From Martelella alba (GTDB taxonomy: Bacteria > Pseudomonadota > Alphaproteobacteria > Rhizobiales > Rhizobiaceae), in the NCBI RefSeq assembly GCF_006516955.1, contig NZ_VHLG01000003.1, forward strand, positions 124,001 through 188,000: DNA of 64,000 bases, given 5' to 3'. The notes beneath the pieces are model-generated. The model made no database searches. It worked only from the letters and a program-made list of their open reading frames with translations, and was not told the origin of the DNA. Below, piece by piece: positions 47,901 to 56,200 of this stretch. The translations under genes and the position numbers were made by a program. Each line of letters opens with the position of its first letter. The first letter of the stretch is position 1.

Positions 47901-49777
47901 AACGCGAGGCAGCCCTTATTCCGGGATTGAAGGTCGCAACGACACCTGAAAATATGGGCTTCCTGCGCAATTGCAACAATGCGGCCTCCACCGCGCGTGG
48001 CAGGGATCTCCTTTTCCTGAACAATGACACGATCGTTATGCCGAACTGGCTGACGACCCTCGTCGAGACCTTAAAAACGGAGGTCGATGCCGGTATAGTC
48101 GGTTCTAAGCTGGTCTATCCTGATGGGAAAATCCAGGAGGCTGGCGGCCTGCTTTTCAGCAATGGGCAAGGCGCCAATTATGGTCGCGGCCGAGAGCGTG
48201 AGGATCTGGATTGTATCACCCAGCGTGATGTTGATTACATTTCCGGAGCGTCGATACTTGTTGATGGGGCGTTCTGGGCAAAAAATGGCGGGTTTGATGA
48301 CCGGTATGAACCGGCCTATTGTGAAGATTCCGATCTCGCCATGTCCGCCAGAGCCCACGGGCTCCGGGTTGTCTATGTCCCTGCTTCGGAAGTCGTTCAT
48401 TTTGAGCATAGCTCTTATGGTGATGAGCTCTCGACGCGGCCCAAGCAGCTGATGCTCGACAATAACAAGAAGCTCTTTCAAAAGTGGCAGCAGCAGTTTG
48501 AGCAACAGCACATTGCTCATGAGTTCGGTGATATATTGGCTGCGGCCAATGCGGATCGTTTGCCAGCATGCAAGGCTCGGGAACGGCGGCGTTCTGGCAA
48601 ACTGAACGTACTTTATTTCAGTCCATTCCCGTCGCATCTGGGGAATGATGAAACGCAAGCGACAAGCGAAGCCTTTTGCAGGAGTTTGCAGGCGCTGGGA
48701 CACAAGGTTCATTTTGTTCTGCCGCATTCGCATTTTTACAATGATGCCGCTCTGGCTGCGATGAATACGGCATGGGACAGTCTGACCATCGTTCCCAATT
48801 CCCGGTGGCTTGTATCGAACGGGGAAGATGTTCCCTTTGACAGTTGGTATGAGGACGGTCTTGGCGAGAATATCCGCATTCTGTGCGCCCGCCACGATAT
48901 TGATATGGTCTTCTGTTCCTATATTTTCCAATCGAAGATACTGGAATACGTACCGAACCACATTCTGAAAGTCATTGACGCTCATGACAAAATGAGCGGG
49001 CGTTACAATATGTTGAGAGAGAGCGGACAGAAGCTCGAATTTTTCTCCTGCGGCCCTGAAGAAGAAGGCCGCTATTTGAGGCGCGCTGACCTGGTTGTCG
49101 CCCGGCGGCAGCAGGAGGCTGACTATTTTAACGCAGTGAGTGGTGTCGAAAGCGCGATTGTTATCCCGTATTTCGAGGAGGTGCATTTCTTAAGGCGCCA
49201 TTTCTCATCCCTAGACAAGATTGGACTTGTGGCGAGTGCCAACCGCATTGATCTGGCGCTGATGCTGGCGTTTCTCAAGTCACTTGAGAGCAGTCTGGCG
49301 GGGCGGCAATGCCCTTTCCGAGTTCATATTGCAGGGCCGGTAAAGGATTTGGTGGGCGAGCTTCCGCAGGAAGATGCGGCATATTTTGCAGCCTCTCACG
49401 TCATGCTGGATGGCTTTGTGCGCGATATTGCCACCTTCTATGGTAAGGTTGATGTGGTCGTGTCGCCTGAAACCATGGATACGGGCATCAACGCCAAAAC
49501 AGTTCTGGCCATGGCCTATGGTATGCCGCTTTTGACCACCGTCTGGGGCAGTGACGGGATTGAGACCACAGAACCGTTGCACCGCCACGAAAATCTTGAT
49601 GACCTCTGCACGAACCTGCTTGCGCTTAGCGAGGATGCCGAGGCCCTTGACGGGCTCGCACGGGTCAGCCGGGAGCGGTACAGTGTCTTCTGTCAGGAGG
49701 GCATCGACGCCACGAAGGATCTGATGGCGCGCGCTAAAACGTTTGACGAAATCGAAGACGCGGCAAAGGATCTTTAA
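44912..49777 (+). CDS. Multidomain pyruvyltransferase-like/GT4/GT2/GT4-like glycosyltransferase
   Basis: The 1621-residue product has, in order, a polysaccharide-pyruvyltransferase-like domain (about residues 20-330; NFGDYLSDYF, TAWGGGVRAP, CGSLHAAIVAAAYGTP), a coiled coil (about 380-460), and a GT4 domain (about 555-935; FLGGFGHSPNVDS and IYGAGIKGKVGVAMGAGIP). Next come a GT2 domain (about 950-1200; VIIPVYNKW, NDGSTDETE, FLNNDT, EDSDLAMSARAHG) and a second GT4-like domain (about 1229-1610; NVLYFSPFPSHLGNDE, VVSPETMDTGINAKT). It probably builds or decorates a heptose-containing surface glycan. The start is a GTG at 44912. The GT4, GT2 and second GT4-like domains would each use a different linkage. 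Confidence 0.85.
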   Translation: MKNKSANPYRERLPHWLQDKDVQNFGDYLSDYFADRLFLRIPRLPGEVRIIGSYLDDGLITPTIEQLRTDAFPQRAVLTAWGGGVRAPKSVSREVLSHLDILSVRGRLSANELELDNSVPIGDPALLMPALYTPRGDGQFRGKAVCIPHFHDHRTDQALMEITGADMILRPAIKRSHQAIEAFIDALTTADFVLCGSLHAAIVAAAYGTPFAFWNSGEIDLPFKWQDFADSVEIPCLFADNVAEGRALYEAEIASSLKLPSMWPMLAVSPYPIRAEALLSILAFDVRRLGITDTARLLEIRDNFSSKRGHQDDIAADASLLVDTLWQFQSAASQEAQEALSEQIAMLKADVARDAAALSQSEPEPERHPAPAAQVGMPEGNSEMLDALKASFETAFALAHGRIDELERQLDASRLEQSRIAGEKAEYEKRIAALRSTLATTIGELTQLRWLADQAYFQLFKAYRRPFRPLRTYFERALLRLPILLGFALPERAVKRFEKSLNKRKPKTMLTEWQKRSNALRQRITAPGAETAAPYMLASGRAPVVTEDERVRASRILVVDYRLPQPEVSAGEKATFNMLRDLVALGFDVTFLATDMVRRSPYFEDVRALGVDVVTRTDEVEWADYYIRNYGQKFGVFYFFRVNVAEQTLPAAREVAPDARIIFHAPDLYFFREGRAAVLSGNPEQIRIAEETKHRELSMMNAADHVVLVSTAEVPKLVENGISEDKISVFPALYSEIVDNPAGFAERKHIFFLGGFGHSPNVDSVLWFSEHVWPRIHAENPEIEFHIIGAEAPDVIRDLDQQPGIRFIGFVRDIDAAISHYRLSVAPLIYGAGIKGKVGVAMGAGIPTICTTIAAEGMHIVDGIHTLVADEPEDLADAVLKLYPDAALWQRFSQNGRRLIDENFGNEANRASYLKALDRARALPIERVISYCQDKTRAIKFPEYDADQAIDVSVIIPVYNKWSLTRDCLASVALAGRASGISYEVIIANDGSTDETEREAALIPGLKVATTPENMGFLRNCNNAASTARGRDLLFLNNDTIVMPNWLTTLVETLKTEVDAGIVGSKLVYPDGKIQEAGGLLFSNGQGANYGRGREREDLDCITQRDVDYISGASILVDGAFWAKNGGFDDRYEPAYCEDSDLAMSARAHGLRVVYVPASEVVHFEHSSYGDELSTRPKQLMLDNNKKLFQKWQQQFEQQHIAHEFGDILAAANADRLPACKARERRRSGKLNVLYFSPFPSHLGNDETQATSEAFCRSLQALGHKVHFVLPHSHFYNDAALAAMNTAWDSLTIVPNSRWLVSNGEDVPFDSWYEDGLGENIRILCARHDIDMVFCSYIFQSKILEYVPNHILKVIDAHDKMSGRYNMLRESGQKLEFFSCGPEEEGRYLRRADLVVARRQQEADYFNAVSGVESAIVIPYFEEVHFLRRHFSSLDKIGLVASANRIDLALMLAFLKSLESSLAGRQCPFRVHIAGPVKDLVGELPQEDAAYFAASHVMLDGFVRDIATFYGKVDVVVSPETMDTGINAKTVLAMAYGMPLLTTVWGSDGIETTEPLHRHENLDDLCTNLLALSEDAEALDGLARVSRERYSVFCQEGIDATKDLMARAKTFDEIEDAAKDL

Positions 49778-49864
49778 CGCCGTATTCGGTTGCGGCACCA
49801 TTTGGTTTATGCCGTTCCTGCAGAACGACCGGATCTGTGTCCCCGTGGATCGTCGTGAGCTGTG

Positions 49865-50620
49865 TCATATCACGCGCTTCAGGCTTTCCTGCATTTCGAG
49901 AAGTGCAGGCAGATAAGTCGTGACAAGGTTTTCGGGACCGTCCTGGGTGGCTGCCATTCCGGTGTTCAAGGCTGCGACCGTGCGTCCGCGACCGTCGAAA
50001 AGAGGCACGGCGATTGAGCGCAGGCCGAGCTCGACCTCCTGATCCACCAGAGCATAGCCGTTGCGTCTGACATCGGCGAGCCGCGACAGGATAGCCTGCG
50101 GTGTGGCCAGGCTGAAGGGGGTTTTCGGGGCAAGGTCGGCCTGTTCGATCCGCTGGCGTGCCTCCGCCTCGGGCAGGGCGGCCAGCAATACACGGCCCAT
50201 CGACGTCGCATGGGCGGGCAGCCGTGAACCTGGCATCAGTCCGATGGACATGACCCGGCGCTGGGCAGCACGGGCGATATAGACGATCTCGGTGCCATCG
50301 AGAAGGGCCACAGAACAGGACTGGCCGATCTGTTCCGACAGCTGGTCGAGCCAGGGCTGCACCAGCTGCGGCAGCGGCAGGGCATTGAGCGCACTCATGC
50401 CCAGCCTGAGCGCTTTCGGCGTCAGGGCGAAATATTTGCCATCATAGCTGGCATAACCCTCCATGTGCAGGGTCAGGAGGCAACGGCGTGCTGTCGCGCG
50501 GTCAAGCCCGGTGGCTGCTGCCACATCGGCGATCGAAAGGCGCGGCGTATCGGCGCCGAAACAGGTGATAACGCGGAGACCCTTGGCAAAGGAGGCGATG
50601 TGGTCGGTCGGTTTGTTCAT
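49865..50620 (-). CDS. IclR family transcriptional regulator (PcaR/PobR-like)
   Basis: The 251-residue regulator has an N-terminal winged HTH (residues about 8-70; SFAKGLRVITCFGADTPRLS and DVAAATGLDRATARRCLLTL). Its effector domain has FALTPKALRLG, SCSVALLDGTEIVYIAR and STSMGRVLLA-like elements. The opening IASFAKGLRVI form is that of the PcaR/PobR subfamily, which controls protocatechuate and hydroxybenzoate genes. The frame extends to a TTG at 50674, but ATG 50620 is the likely start. It converges with the glycosyltransferase gene and neighbours the esterase, so it may control the phenolic genes. Confidence 0.9.
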   Translation of the reverse strand: MNKPTDHIASFAKGLRVITCFGADTPRLSIADVAAATGLDRATARRCLLTLHMEGYASYDGKYFALTPKALRLGMSALNALPLPQLVQPWLDQLSEQIGQSCSVALLDGTEIVYIARAAQRRVMSIGLMPGSRLPAHATSMGRVLLAALPEAEARQRIEQADLAPKTPFSLATPQAILSRLADVRRNGYALVDQEVELGLRSIAVPLFDGRGRTVAALNTGMAATQDGPENLVTTYLPALLEMQESLKRVI

Positions 50621-50689
50621 GCGATCTGGCCCGGCTTTTGCCGTCACTATGGGCTTGGCCGTGCCGTGCTGCAATCACTTAAGCGGATA

Positions 50690-51613
50690 TCAGTACGCCG
50701 AGAGCCAGTCGGCCATGGCACGAAACTTCGTCATTGCCGTCGGGCTGTAGCCCATGGAGCGCAAATAGCCGTGAATCAGGCCTTCTCCCTCGTCAAAGGT
50801 GACTGGAACGCCAGCCGCCTCGAGTGCCCTGGCGTAAAGGGCGCCGCTGTCATGAAGCGGATCATTTTCGGCAACGGCGACGAAGGCTGGTGGCAATCCG
50901 GCGTGGCTTTCGGCCAGAAGCGGGGCGATGCGGGGATTGAAAAGCACTGCCGGGTCAGGGCTGTACATGGCATTGACGGCTTTCATGCCGCGTGTCTGCA
51001 ACAGCGGTGCCTCGGCATTGGCAATCATCGACGGCCGGTCGAGTTCGAAATCGCAGGCTGGATAGACCAGAAGCTGGGCGACATAATTGACCGCCGAGCC
51101 GCGCATGTCGAGCGTTGAGGCGGCGGCGAGATTGCCACCGGCGCTGTCGCCGCCAATGGCGATACGGGCGGGATCAATGCCCAGCGATGCGGCCTCGTCA
51201 TGGGCCCATTTCGCCACGGCGTTGACCTGATCGAGGGCGGCGGGGAAGGGGTGTTCCGGCGTCAGCGCATAATCAACCGAGATGACGGTCTGACGGTTCC
51301 AGCCGGCAATGCGCGACGTGATATCCCAGTGGGTCTCCGGACTGCCCTGCATCCAGGCACCGCCATGGAGGTAAATCAGGCAGGCCTGTGTGCCGCCGGT
51401 CTTGTGGCGGAAGATGCGGGAGCGCACCGGTCCGGCCGGGGTTTGCGTCCATTCAACGCGATCGGTCGAGACATCTTCAGGTGTGGCGAGGCGCATTTCG
51501 CTGGCGACGATTTCAAAATGGGCGCGTCGCTCCTGCGGCGTGGCGCCCTGTTTCAGTCGCGCCCACTTGCCGTTCCAGTCTGCAAGAAATGCGTCGAGCT
51601 CCGGATTGATCAT
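50690..51613 (-). CDS. Alpha/beta hydrolase, hormone-sensitive-lipase (Aes) family
   Basis: The 307-residue carboxylesterase has the oxyanion motif YLHGGAWMQGSPETH and the nucleophile GGDSAGGNLAAA (GDSAG). The C-terminal HDSGALYARALEAAG and GLIHGYL contribute the Asp and His of the triad. HSL-family enzymes cleave short-chain and aryl esters. Its neighbours suggest a plant phenolic ester such as chlorogenate or feruloyl-quinate as substrate, but that is inference. The ATG at 51613 has GAGGAG 6 nt upstream and overlaps the tetR stop (ATGA), so the two are translationally coupled. Confidence 0.92.
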   Translation of the reverse strand: MINPELDAFLADWNGKWARLKQGATPQERRAHFEIVASEMRLATPEDVSTDRVEWTQTPAGPVRSRIFRHKTGGTQACLIYLHGGAWMQGSPETHWDITSRIAGWNRQTVISVDYALTPEHPFPAALDQVNAVAKWAHDEAASLGIDPARIAIGGDSAGGNLAAASTLDMRGSAVNYVAQLLVYPACDFELDRPSMIANAEAPLLQTRGMKAVNAMYSPDPAVLFNPRIAPLLAESHAGLPPAFVAVAENDPLHDSGALYARALEAAGVPVTFDEGEGLIHGYLRSMGYSPTAMTKFRAMADWLSAY

Positions 51614-52314
51614 GGGGTCTCCTCCTCCCTTGGTTTTCTGACATAGGCTAAAATGGTCTCAATGACTTCGCGGCGCAGTGCCGCCTGACCTTTCGCGGTG
51701 AAAAGCGCGCTGCCGAAATTGGCGCCGAACGTGTCGGCATTGGCGACGTTGAAGACCGAAAAGGCCGAGATCTGCCAGTGCAGTCGCAAAGGATCGAGAC
51801 CGGATCTGAAAACGCCGTCGGCTTCGCCCCGGGCGATCAGCTTTTCCAGCCGCTCCACCGCGGCACTGTTCATCTTGGGAATGATTTCGGATCTGCGCAG
51901 ATAGTCGGCATGGTGAATGTTTTCGATCATCACCATGCGCAGAAAATCGGGGTTGTTGCGGTGGTGATCGAAGGTGAAGCCGACCAGTTTCGCGATGGCC
52001 TCCAGCGGTGGCAGATCATCAAGCGAAAGCTTTTTCTCCCCCTCGCGGACCTTGGCATAGGCATATTCCAGTACCTGGGCATAGAGCCCTTCCTTGTCGC
52101 CGAAATAATAGTAGATCATTCGCTTCGAAGTCTTCATCGAGGCGGCGATACGGTCAACGCGCGCACCAGAAAGACCATTCTGAGCGAACTCTGTCATCGC
52201 CACACGAATGATGTCGCGTTTTACCGCTTCGGGGTTCTGCTTCCAGCCCTGTCTTGATTTATCATTTTCATTCAATGGCTTGGCCAAGGCTTCCTCCACG
52301 CTGAAATTGATCAT
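51610..52314 (-). CDS. TetR family transcriptional regulator
   Basis: The 234-residue protein has an N-terminal TetR HTH (about residues 30-80; NGLSGARVDRIAASMKTSKRMIYYYFGDKEGLYAQVL, split here) and an all-helical ligand domain. The ATG at 52314 precedes NFSVEEALAKPLNENDK; a GTG at 52318-52320 is possible. It couples to the esterase gene and is divergent from the AroE-like gene at 52426, so it probably represses both. The promoter between holds TTGACA at 52351-52356. The C-terminus resembles the ring-ligand sensor group of TetR regulators, but the ligand is not predictable. Confidence 0.9.
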   Translation of the reverse strand: MINFSVEEALAKPLNENDKSRQGWKQNPEAVKRDIIRVAMTEFAQNGLSGARVDRIAASMKTSKRMIYYYFGDKEGLYAQVLEYAYAKVREGEKKLSLDDLPPLEAIAKLVGFTFDHHRNNPDFLRMVMIENIHHADYLRRSEIIPKMNSAAVERLEKLIARGEADGVFRSGLDPLRLHWQISAFSVFNVANADTFGANFGSALFTAKGQAALRREVIETILAYVRKPREEETP

Positions 52315-52425
52315 TATCACGATTGTTTTTAACTATCCAGTACAAAGCGGTTGACATAATTAACTGGCTGGAACAATTTGACGCATGAGGAGGCACCTCG
52401 CGAGGTTTGGGAGGACCAGGCGAAG
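52315..52425. promoter_or_regulatory. Divergent tetR/aroE promoter region
   Basis: TTGACA at 52351-52356 is a good -35 for the rightward genes, with a weak CAATTT about 17 bp on. A GTTGA-N5-TTAAC near-dyad overlaps the -35 (52350-52364) and would suit a TetR site. If transcription starts near 52386, the TTG at 52378 cannot be the aroE start, which favours ATG 52426. Confidence 0.4.
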
Positions 52426-53304
52426 ATGACCGAGATGAGCGCAGCCGGCGGCCCGTCTGAAACGGGGCGAGGTCCGGTGCATACTGTCCATGTCGGCCTT
52501 GTCGGCAAAGGCATTCAGGGATCGCGGACCCCCGCCATGCATATGGCAGAAGGTACTGCCCAGGGCATTGCCTATCGCTATGATCTGATTGACGTTGATG
52601 CCATGGAGACGCCGGTGACGCTTCGGGAAATTGTCGAGCGCGCCGAGGCTGACGGCTTCGCCGGGCTCAACATCACCTTTCCCTTCAAGAAGGACGTGAT
52701 CGGCTTTGTCGATCACCTGTCAGACAATGCGAGGAAGGTCGGAGCGGTAAATACCGTTGTCTTCAAGGATGGTCAGCGTTTTGGTCACAATACCGATTTT
52801 TGGGGCTTCGCCGAAAGTCTGCGGCGTGGTCTGGGGGAGGCGGATCGCCGCCATGTTCTCTTGCTTGGCGCCGGTGGCGCTGGCGGCGCGCTCGCCCATG
52901 CGCTGCTGTCGCTTGGTGTTGTTGATCTGATGATCGCCGACAACAATGAGGCGGCTGCAGCAGCGCTGGCGGATCAGGTGGGCGGGCGCGTCGCCGTCGA
53001 TATGGCCGAAGCGGCGAACCGGGCTGATGGCATTGTCAATGCGACGCCGATGGGCATGGCGAAAATGCCGGGTACGGCTATCGATCCCGCGCTTCTTCAG
53101 GCGCGCCATTGGGTCAATGATATTGTTTATTTTCCGCTTGAAACGGAGCTTCTGCGACAGGCACGCCTGCGTGGATGCCGGGTTTTGAGCGGCGCGGGCA
53201 TGGCCGTGTTTCAGGCCGTGCGCGCATTTGAACTCTTCACGGGGCTTGAGGCGGATCCGGCGCGCATGCGTCTCGCTTTCGAGGCATTCGCGAAGACCGA
53301 TTGA
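52426..53304 (+). CDS. Shikimate dehydrogenase family protein (AroE-like, probably catabolic)
   Basis: The 292-residue product has the substrate domain with GKGIQGSRTPAMH, catalytic Lys88 in TFPFKKD and Asp124 in HNTDFWGF. The NAD(P) domain has GAGGAGGAL and NATPMGMAK. It oxidises shikimate or quinate to the 3-dehydro form. It is first in a cluster with a TRAP transporter and a 3-dehydroshikimate dehydratase, so the role is most likely catabolic (quinate/shikimate dehydrogenase) and not aromatic amino acid synthesis. ATG 52426 is chosen over an upstream TTG at 52378. Confidence 0.92.
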   Translation: MTEMSAAGGPSETGRGPVHTVHVGLVGKGIQGSRTPAMHMAEGTAQGIAYRYDLIDVDAMETPVTLREIVERAEADGFAGLNITFPFKKDVIGFVDHLSDNARKVGAVNTVVFKDGQRFGHNTDFWGFAESLRRGLGEADRRHVLLLGAGGAGGALAHALLSLGVVDLMIADNNEAAAAALADQVGGRVAVDMAEAANRADGIVNATPMGMAKMPGTAIDPALLQARHWVNDIVYFPLETELLRQARLRGCRVLSGAGMAVFQAVRAFELFTGLEADPARMRLAFEAFAKTD

Positions 53305-53324
53305 ACGCAGCAAGGGAGGAGAGC

Positions 53325-54320
53325 ATGCGTCTCATGATGAACAGGTTCAAGACAGGCGTCGCCGCCATGGCCATCACCATGATCGGCAGTGCGGCACTGG
53401 CGCAGCAGCCGATTGAAATCATCTATTCCGATACGGTTTCGCAAAATGACATACGATCGACCACGCTGAAGGAGCAGTTTGGCGATTGCCTGGGCGATGG
53501 CTTTGTTTTCAAACCCTATTTTGGCGCAACCCTGTTCAAGCAGGGCACCGAGCTGACCGCGATGCAGCGCGGCAATCTCGATATGGGCAATCTCGCCATC
53601 TATGATTTCCAGAACCAGGTGCCCTCGACATCCGTGCTCGGCATGCCGTTCCTGTTCCGCGACTATTCTCACATGCGCGCGGTCTATGATGGCGATGTGC
53701 TGAACGACATGCTCGCCGAGATTGAGGACAAGGCCAAGGTCAAGGTGTTGGCTTTCCCCTATATCGGCGCGCGCGAGCTTGGCTATAAGGGCGACAAGGA
53801 GATCATGACGCCGGATGACCTGAAGGGCGTGAAACTGCGCATGCCGCCGGGTGAGGGCTGGCAGTTTGCCGGTGAGGCCATGGGGGCGACACCGGTGCCG
53901 GTGCCGTTCACGGAAGTCTATACCGCGCTTCAGACCGGTGCGATCGACGGGCAGGACAATGCGCTCCCGGCCACCGATTCGATGAAATTCTACGAAGTGA
54001 TCAACAAGATCGGTATGACCAACCATCTGATTTCAGCGAATCTCTTCACCATCTCGCTTTCCAAATGGAACAAGATGGATGCCGAGCAGCAGGCAAAGGT
54101 GCAACAATGCGCCGATAATTTCGAGGCATCGCTCGACAAGATCACCCTTGATCAGGAAGCAACGCTTCAGGACAAGTTCAAGGGCCTCGGCATCGATATC
54201 TATACGCCGGACAATGCCGCCTTCCAGCAGCGCGTGCTGAAAGCCTATCTTGATTCTGACTATTCCAAGGACTGGCCGGACGGTCTCGTCGACCAGATCA
54301 TCGCCGTCGGCAAGAACTGA
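53325..54320 (+). CDS. TRAP transporter substrate-binding protein (DctP family)
   Basis: The 331-residue product has a signal peptide (residues 1-27, ALAQQ) and a DctP fold. It shows LGMPFLFRDYSHMRAVYDG, GARELGYKGDKEI, TPDDLKGVKLRMPPGEGW and FTEVYTALQTGAIDGQDNAL, including the arginine that contacts carboxylates. ATG 53325 has GGGAGGAG directly ahead. Its substrate is probably quinate, shikimate or a related carboxylate, inferred from the neighbours. A hairpin follows the stop, separating it from the membrane subunits. Confidence 0.93.
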   Translation: MRLMMNRFKTGVAAMAITMIGSAALAQQPIEIIYSDTVSQNDIRSTTLKEQFGDCLGDGFVFKPYFGATLFKQGTELTAMQRGNLDMGNLAIYDFQNQVPSTSVLGMPFLFRDYSHMRAVYDGDVLNDMLAEIEDKAKVKVLAFPYIGARELGYKGDKEIMTPDDLKGVKLRMPPGEGWQFAGEAMGATPVPVPFTEVYTALQTGAIDGQDNALPATDSMKFYEVINKIGMTNHLISANLFTISLSKWNKMDAEQQAKVQQCADNFEASLDKITLDQEATLQDKFKGLGIDIYTPDNAAFQQRVLKAYLDSDYSKDWPDGLVDQIIAVGKN

Positions 54321-54328
54321 AACAGAAA

Positions 54329-54355
54329 GCAGGCGGGCGCATGATGCCCGCCTGC
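54329..54355 (+). promoter_or_regulatory. 10-bp intercistronic hairpin after the TRAP binding-protein gene
   Basis: The arms GCAGGCGGGC (54329-54338) and GCCCGCCTGC (54346-54355) are perfectly complementary around GCATGAT. It lies 8 bp after the dctP-type stop with no T-tract. Like the one at 38456, it fits differential expression of the binding protein over the membrane subunits. Confidence 0.65.
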
Positions 54356-54386
54356 CAGGCATCACGAACGTGACAGGAATACGGAT

Positions 54387-54908
54387 ATGGCCAGGCTGAC
54401 AGCGGTTTACCGTTGGTTCGGTAGACGGGCGGAGAATTTGCTCGCCCTTTTGCTTGCCTCTCTCTTTGCGGCATTTCTTCTGCAGATCGTCTTTCGCTAT
54501 CTGCTGAACCTGCCGGTCGGCTGGACGGTGGAATGGGTCACGATCGCCTGGCTCTGGGGCATTCTCTTCGGTTATGCCTTCGTCATTCGCGAGACAGATA
54601 TCATCCGTCTCGACATTGTCTACAGTGCCTGTCCGCGCGGCATGCGCCGTGCCTTCGACGTGATTTCGGGCGGCATCATCGCGGCGATCTTCATCTACAG
54701 CCTGATCCCGACATGGGACTATATCACCTTCATGTCGATTGAACGGACTGCCTACCTCAGAATTCCGTTCTCCTATGTCTTCGCCATCTACATGCCCTTC
54801 GCCCTCTCGGTGATCGTCCGCGCGCTGATCATGGTCTGGGCGGGGCTGAGCGGTTCCGGCCGCCGTCACGACACTGAACATTCAGCCGAAAGTCACGACT
54901 ATGACTGA
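54387..54908 (+). CDS. TRAP transporter small permease (DctQ family)
   Basis: The 173-residue membrane protein has four predicted membrane segments, with FAAFLLQIVFRYLLN, VEWVTIAWLWGILFG and AFVIRETDIIRLD. The RExDIIRLD motif is the family hallmark. It anchors the large permease of the next gene. The ATG at 54387 has AGGAATACGGAT ahead. It overlaps the DctM gene by 8 bp. Confidence 0.95.
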   Translation: MARLTAVYRWFGRRAENLLALLLASLFAAFLLQIVFRYLLNLPVGWTVEWVTIAWLWGILFGYAFVIRETDIIRLDIVYSACPRGMRRAFDVISGGIIAAIFIYSLIPTWDYITFMSIERTAYLRIPFSYVFAIYMPFALSVIVRALIMVWAGLSGSGRRHDTEHSAESHDYD

Positions 54909-56196
54909 TCCCTTCGCGCTTTGCCTCATCATCATTGTCGTGCTGTCGCTGATGGGCGCGTCCGTCGGCATTGCCATGGTGGCCGGGTCGATCGTCTATC
55001 TCGGCATGGCCGGTTTCGATCCATCGATCGCATCGGAAACGCTGCTGCAGGGGCTGTTCAACAGCTATACGCTACTGGCCATTCCGCTTTTCATCCTGGC
55101 GGCCGATATCATGAATATGGGCAGCCTCGCAGACCGGCTGCTGGCTTTCAGCCAGGCGCTGGTCGGGCGTTTTCGCGGCGGTCTTGGCCATGTCAACGTC
55201 GTGTCCTCTGTGATCTTTTCCGGGATGTCGGGTTCGGCGATTGCCGATGCTGTCGGCATGGGGCGGATCATCATCAACATGATGACCAAGGACGGGCGCT
55301 ATCCTGCCTCCTATGCGGCGGCGATCACGGCGGCGACTGCGACCGTCGGCCCGGTGATCCCGCCTTCCATTCCGATGGTGCTCTATGCGCTCGTTTCGGA
55401 TCAGTCGATCAGCTATCTGTTTGCCGCCGGTCTTCTGCCCGGGCTGCTGATGGCCCTGGTGATGGCGGTGATGAATTTCACCATTGCCCGCCGTCGCAAT
55501 TTCCCGGTCGATGAGGTCGTGCCGATCAGGAAGCTGCCGGGCATCACCTGGCGGGCATTGCCGGCGCTGATGCTGCCGATCATTCTTCTGGGCGGGATCT
55601 ATGGCGGTATTACCACGCCGACAGAAGCCGCAGCGGTCGCCGCCTTCTACGCGCTGTTCGTCTCGGTGGTTGTCTATCGCTCGGTCCGGTTTGGCGACTT
55701 CTATTATGCGCTTCTCGGCTCGGCGAAATCGACCGCTTCAGTCGGCGTGCTCGTCGCCGGCGCCATCACCTTCAATTACGTCATCACCCGGGAGAACCTG
55801 CCGGATACGATCTCGGCCTTCATCGCGCACTATCATTTCTCGCAGGTCGGTTTCCTGATTGCCATCAATGTCCTGCTGCTGATGCTCGGCATGTTTCTGG
55901 AGGGCGGCGCGATCCTGCTGATCATCGTGCCGATCCTGATCCCGACCGTGCAGGCCATGGGCATTGATCTCGTCCATTTCGGCGTTATCGTCATCGTCAA
56001 CACCATGATCGGCCTGATCACGCCGCCTTATGGATTACTTCTTTTCGTCACAGCCAATATCACCAAGGAGCCGCTCGGCGCGATCATTCGCGATGTGGTG
56101 CCATTTATCATCGCGCTGATCGTGGCGCTCGGCATCATCACCTTCTCGCCCGATTTCGTTCTCTTCCTGCCACGCCTTCTCGGATATCAGGGGTAA
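54901..56196 (+). CDS. TRAP transporter large permease (DctM family)
   Basis: The 431-residue protein has about 12 membrane segments and family motifs GRFRGGLGHVNVVSS, MSGSAIADAVGMGRI, VGPVIPPSIPMVLYA and GIYGGITTPTEAAAVAAFYAL. It is the sodium-coupled transport subunit. The ATG overlaps the DctQ stop, so they are coupled. Four bases separate it from quiC, placing the whole set in one operon. Confidence 0.96.
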   Translation: MTDPFALCLIIIVVLSLMGASVGIAMVAGSIVYLGMAGFDPSIASETLLQGLFNSYTLLAIPLFILAADIMNMGSLADRLLAFSQALVGRFRGGLGHVNVVSSVIFSGMSGSAIADAVGMGRIIINMMTKDGRYPASYAAAITAATATVGPVIPPSIPMVLYALVSDQSISYLFAAGLLPGLLMALVMAVMNFTIARRRNFPVDEVVPIRKLPGITWRALPALMLPIILLGGIYGGITTPTEAAAVAAFYALFVSVVVYRSVRFGDFYYALLGSAKSTASVGVLVAGAITFNYVITRENLPDTISAFIAHYHFSQVGFLIAINVLLLMLGMFLEGGAILLIIVPILIPTVQAMGIDLVHFGVIVIVNTMIGLITPPYGLLLFVTANITKEPLGAIIRDVVPFIIALIVALGIITFSPDFVLFLPRLLGYQG

Positions 56197-56200
56197 GATC

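Noticed and set aside
52426-53304. AroE as the housekeeping shikimate dehydrogenase
   Set aside because: Its operon with a TRAP transporter and QuiC makes a catabolic role more likely; a biosynthetic AroE would be expected elsewhere, which I cannot see.
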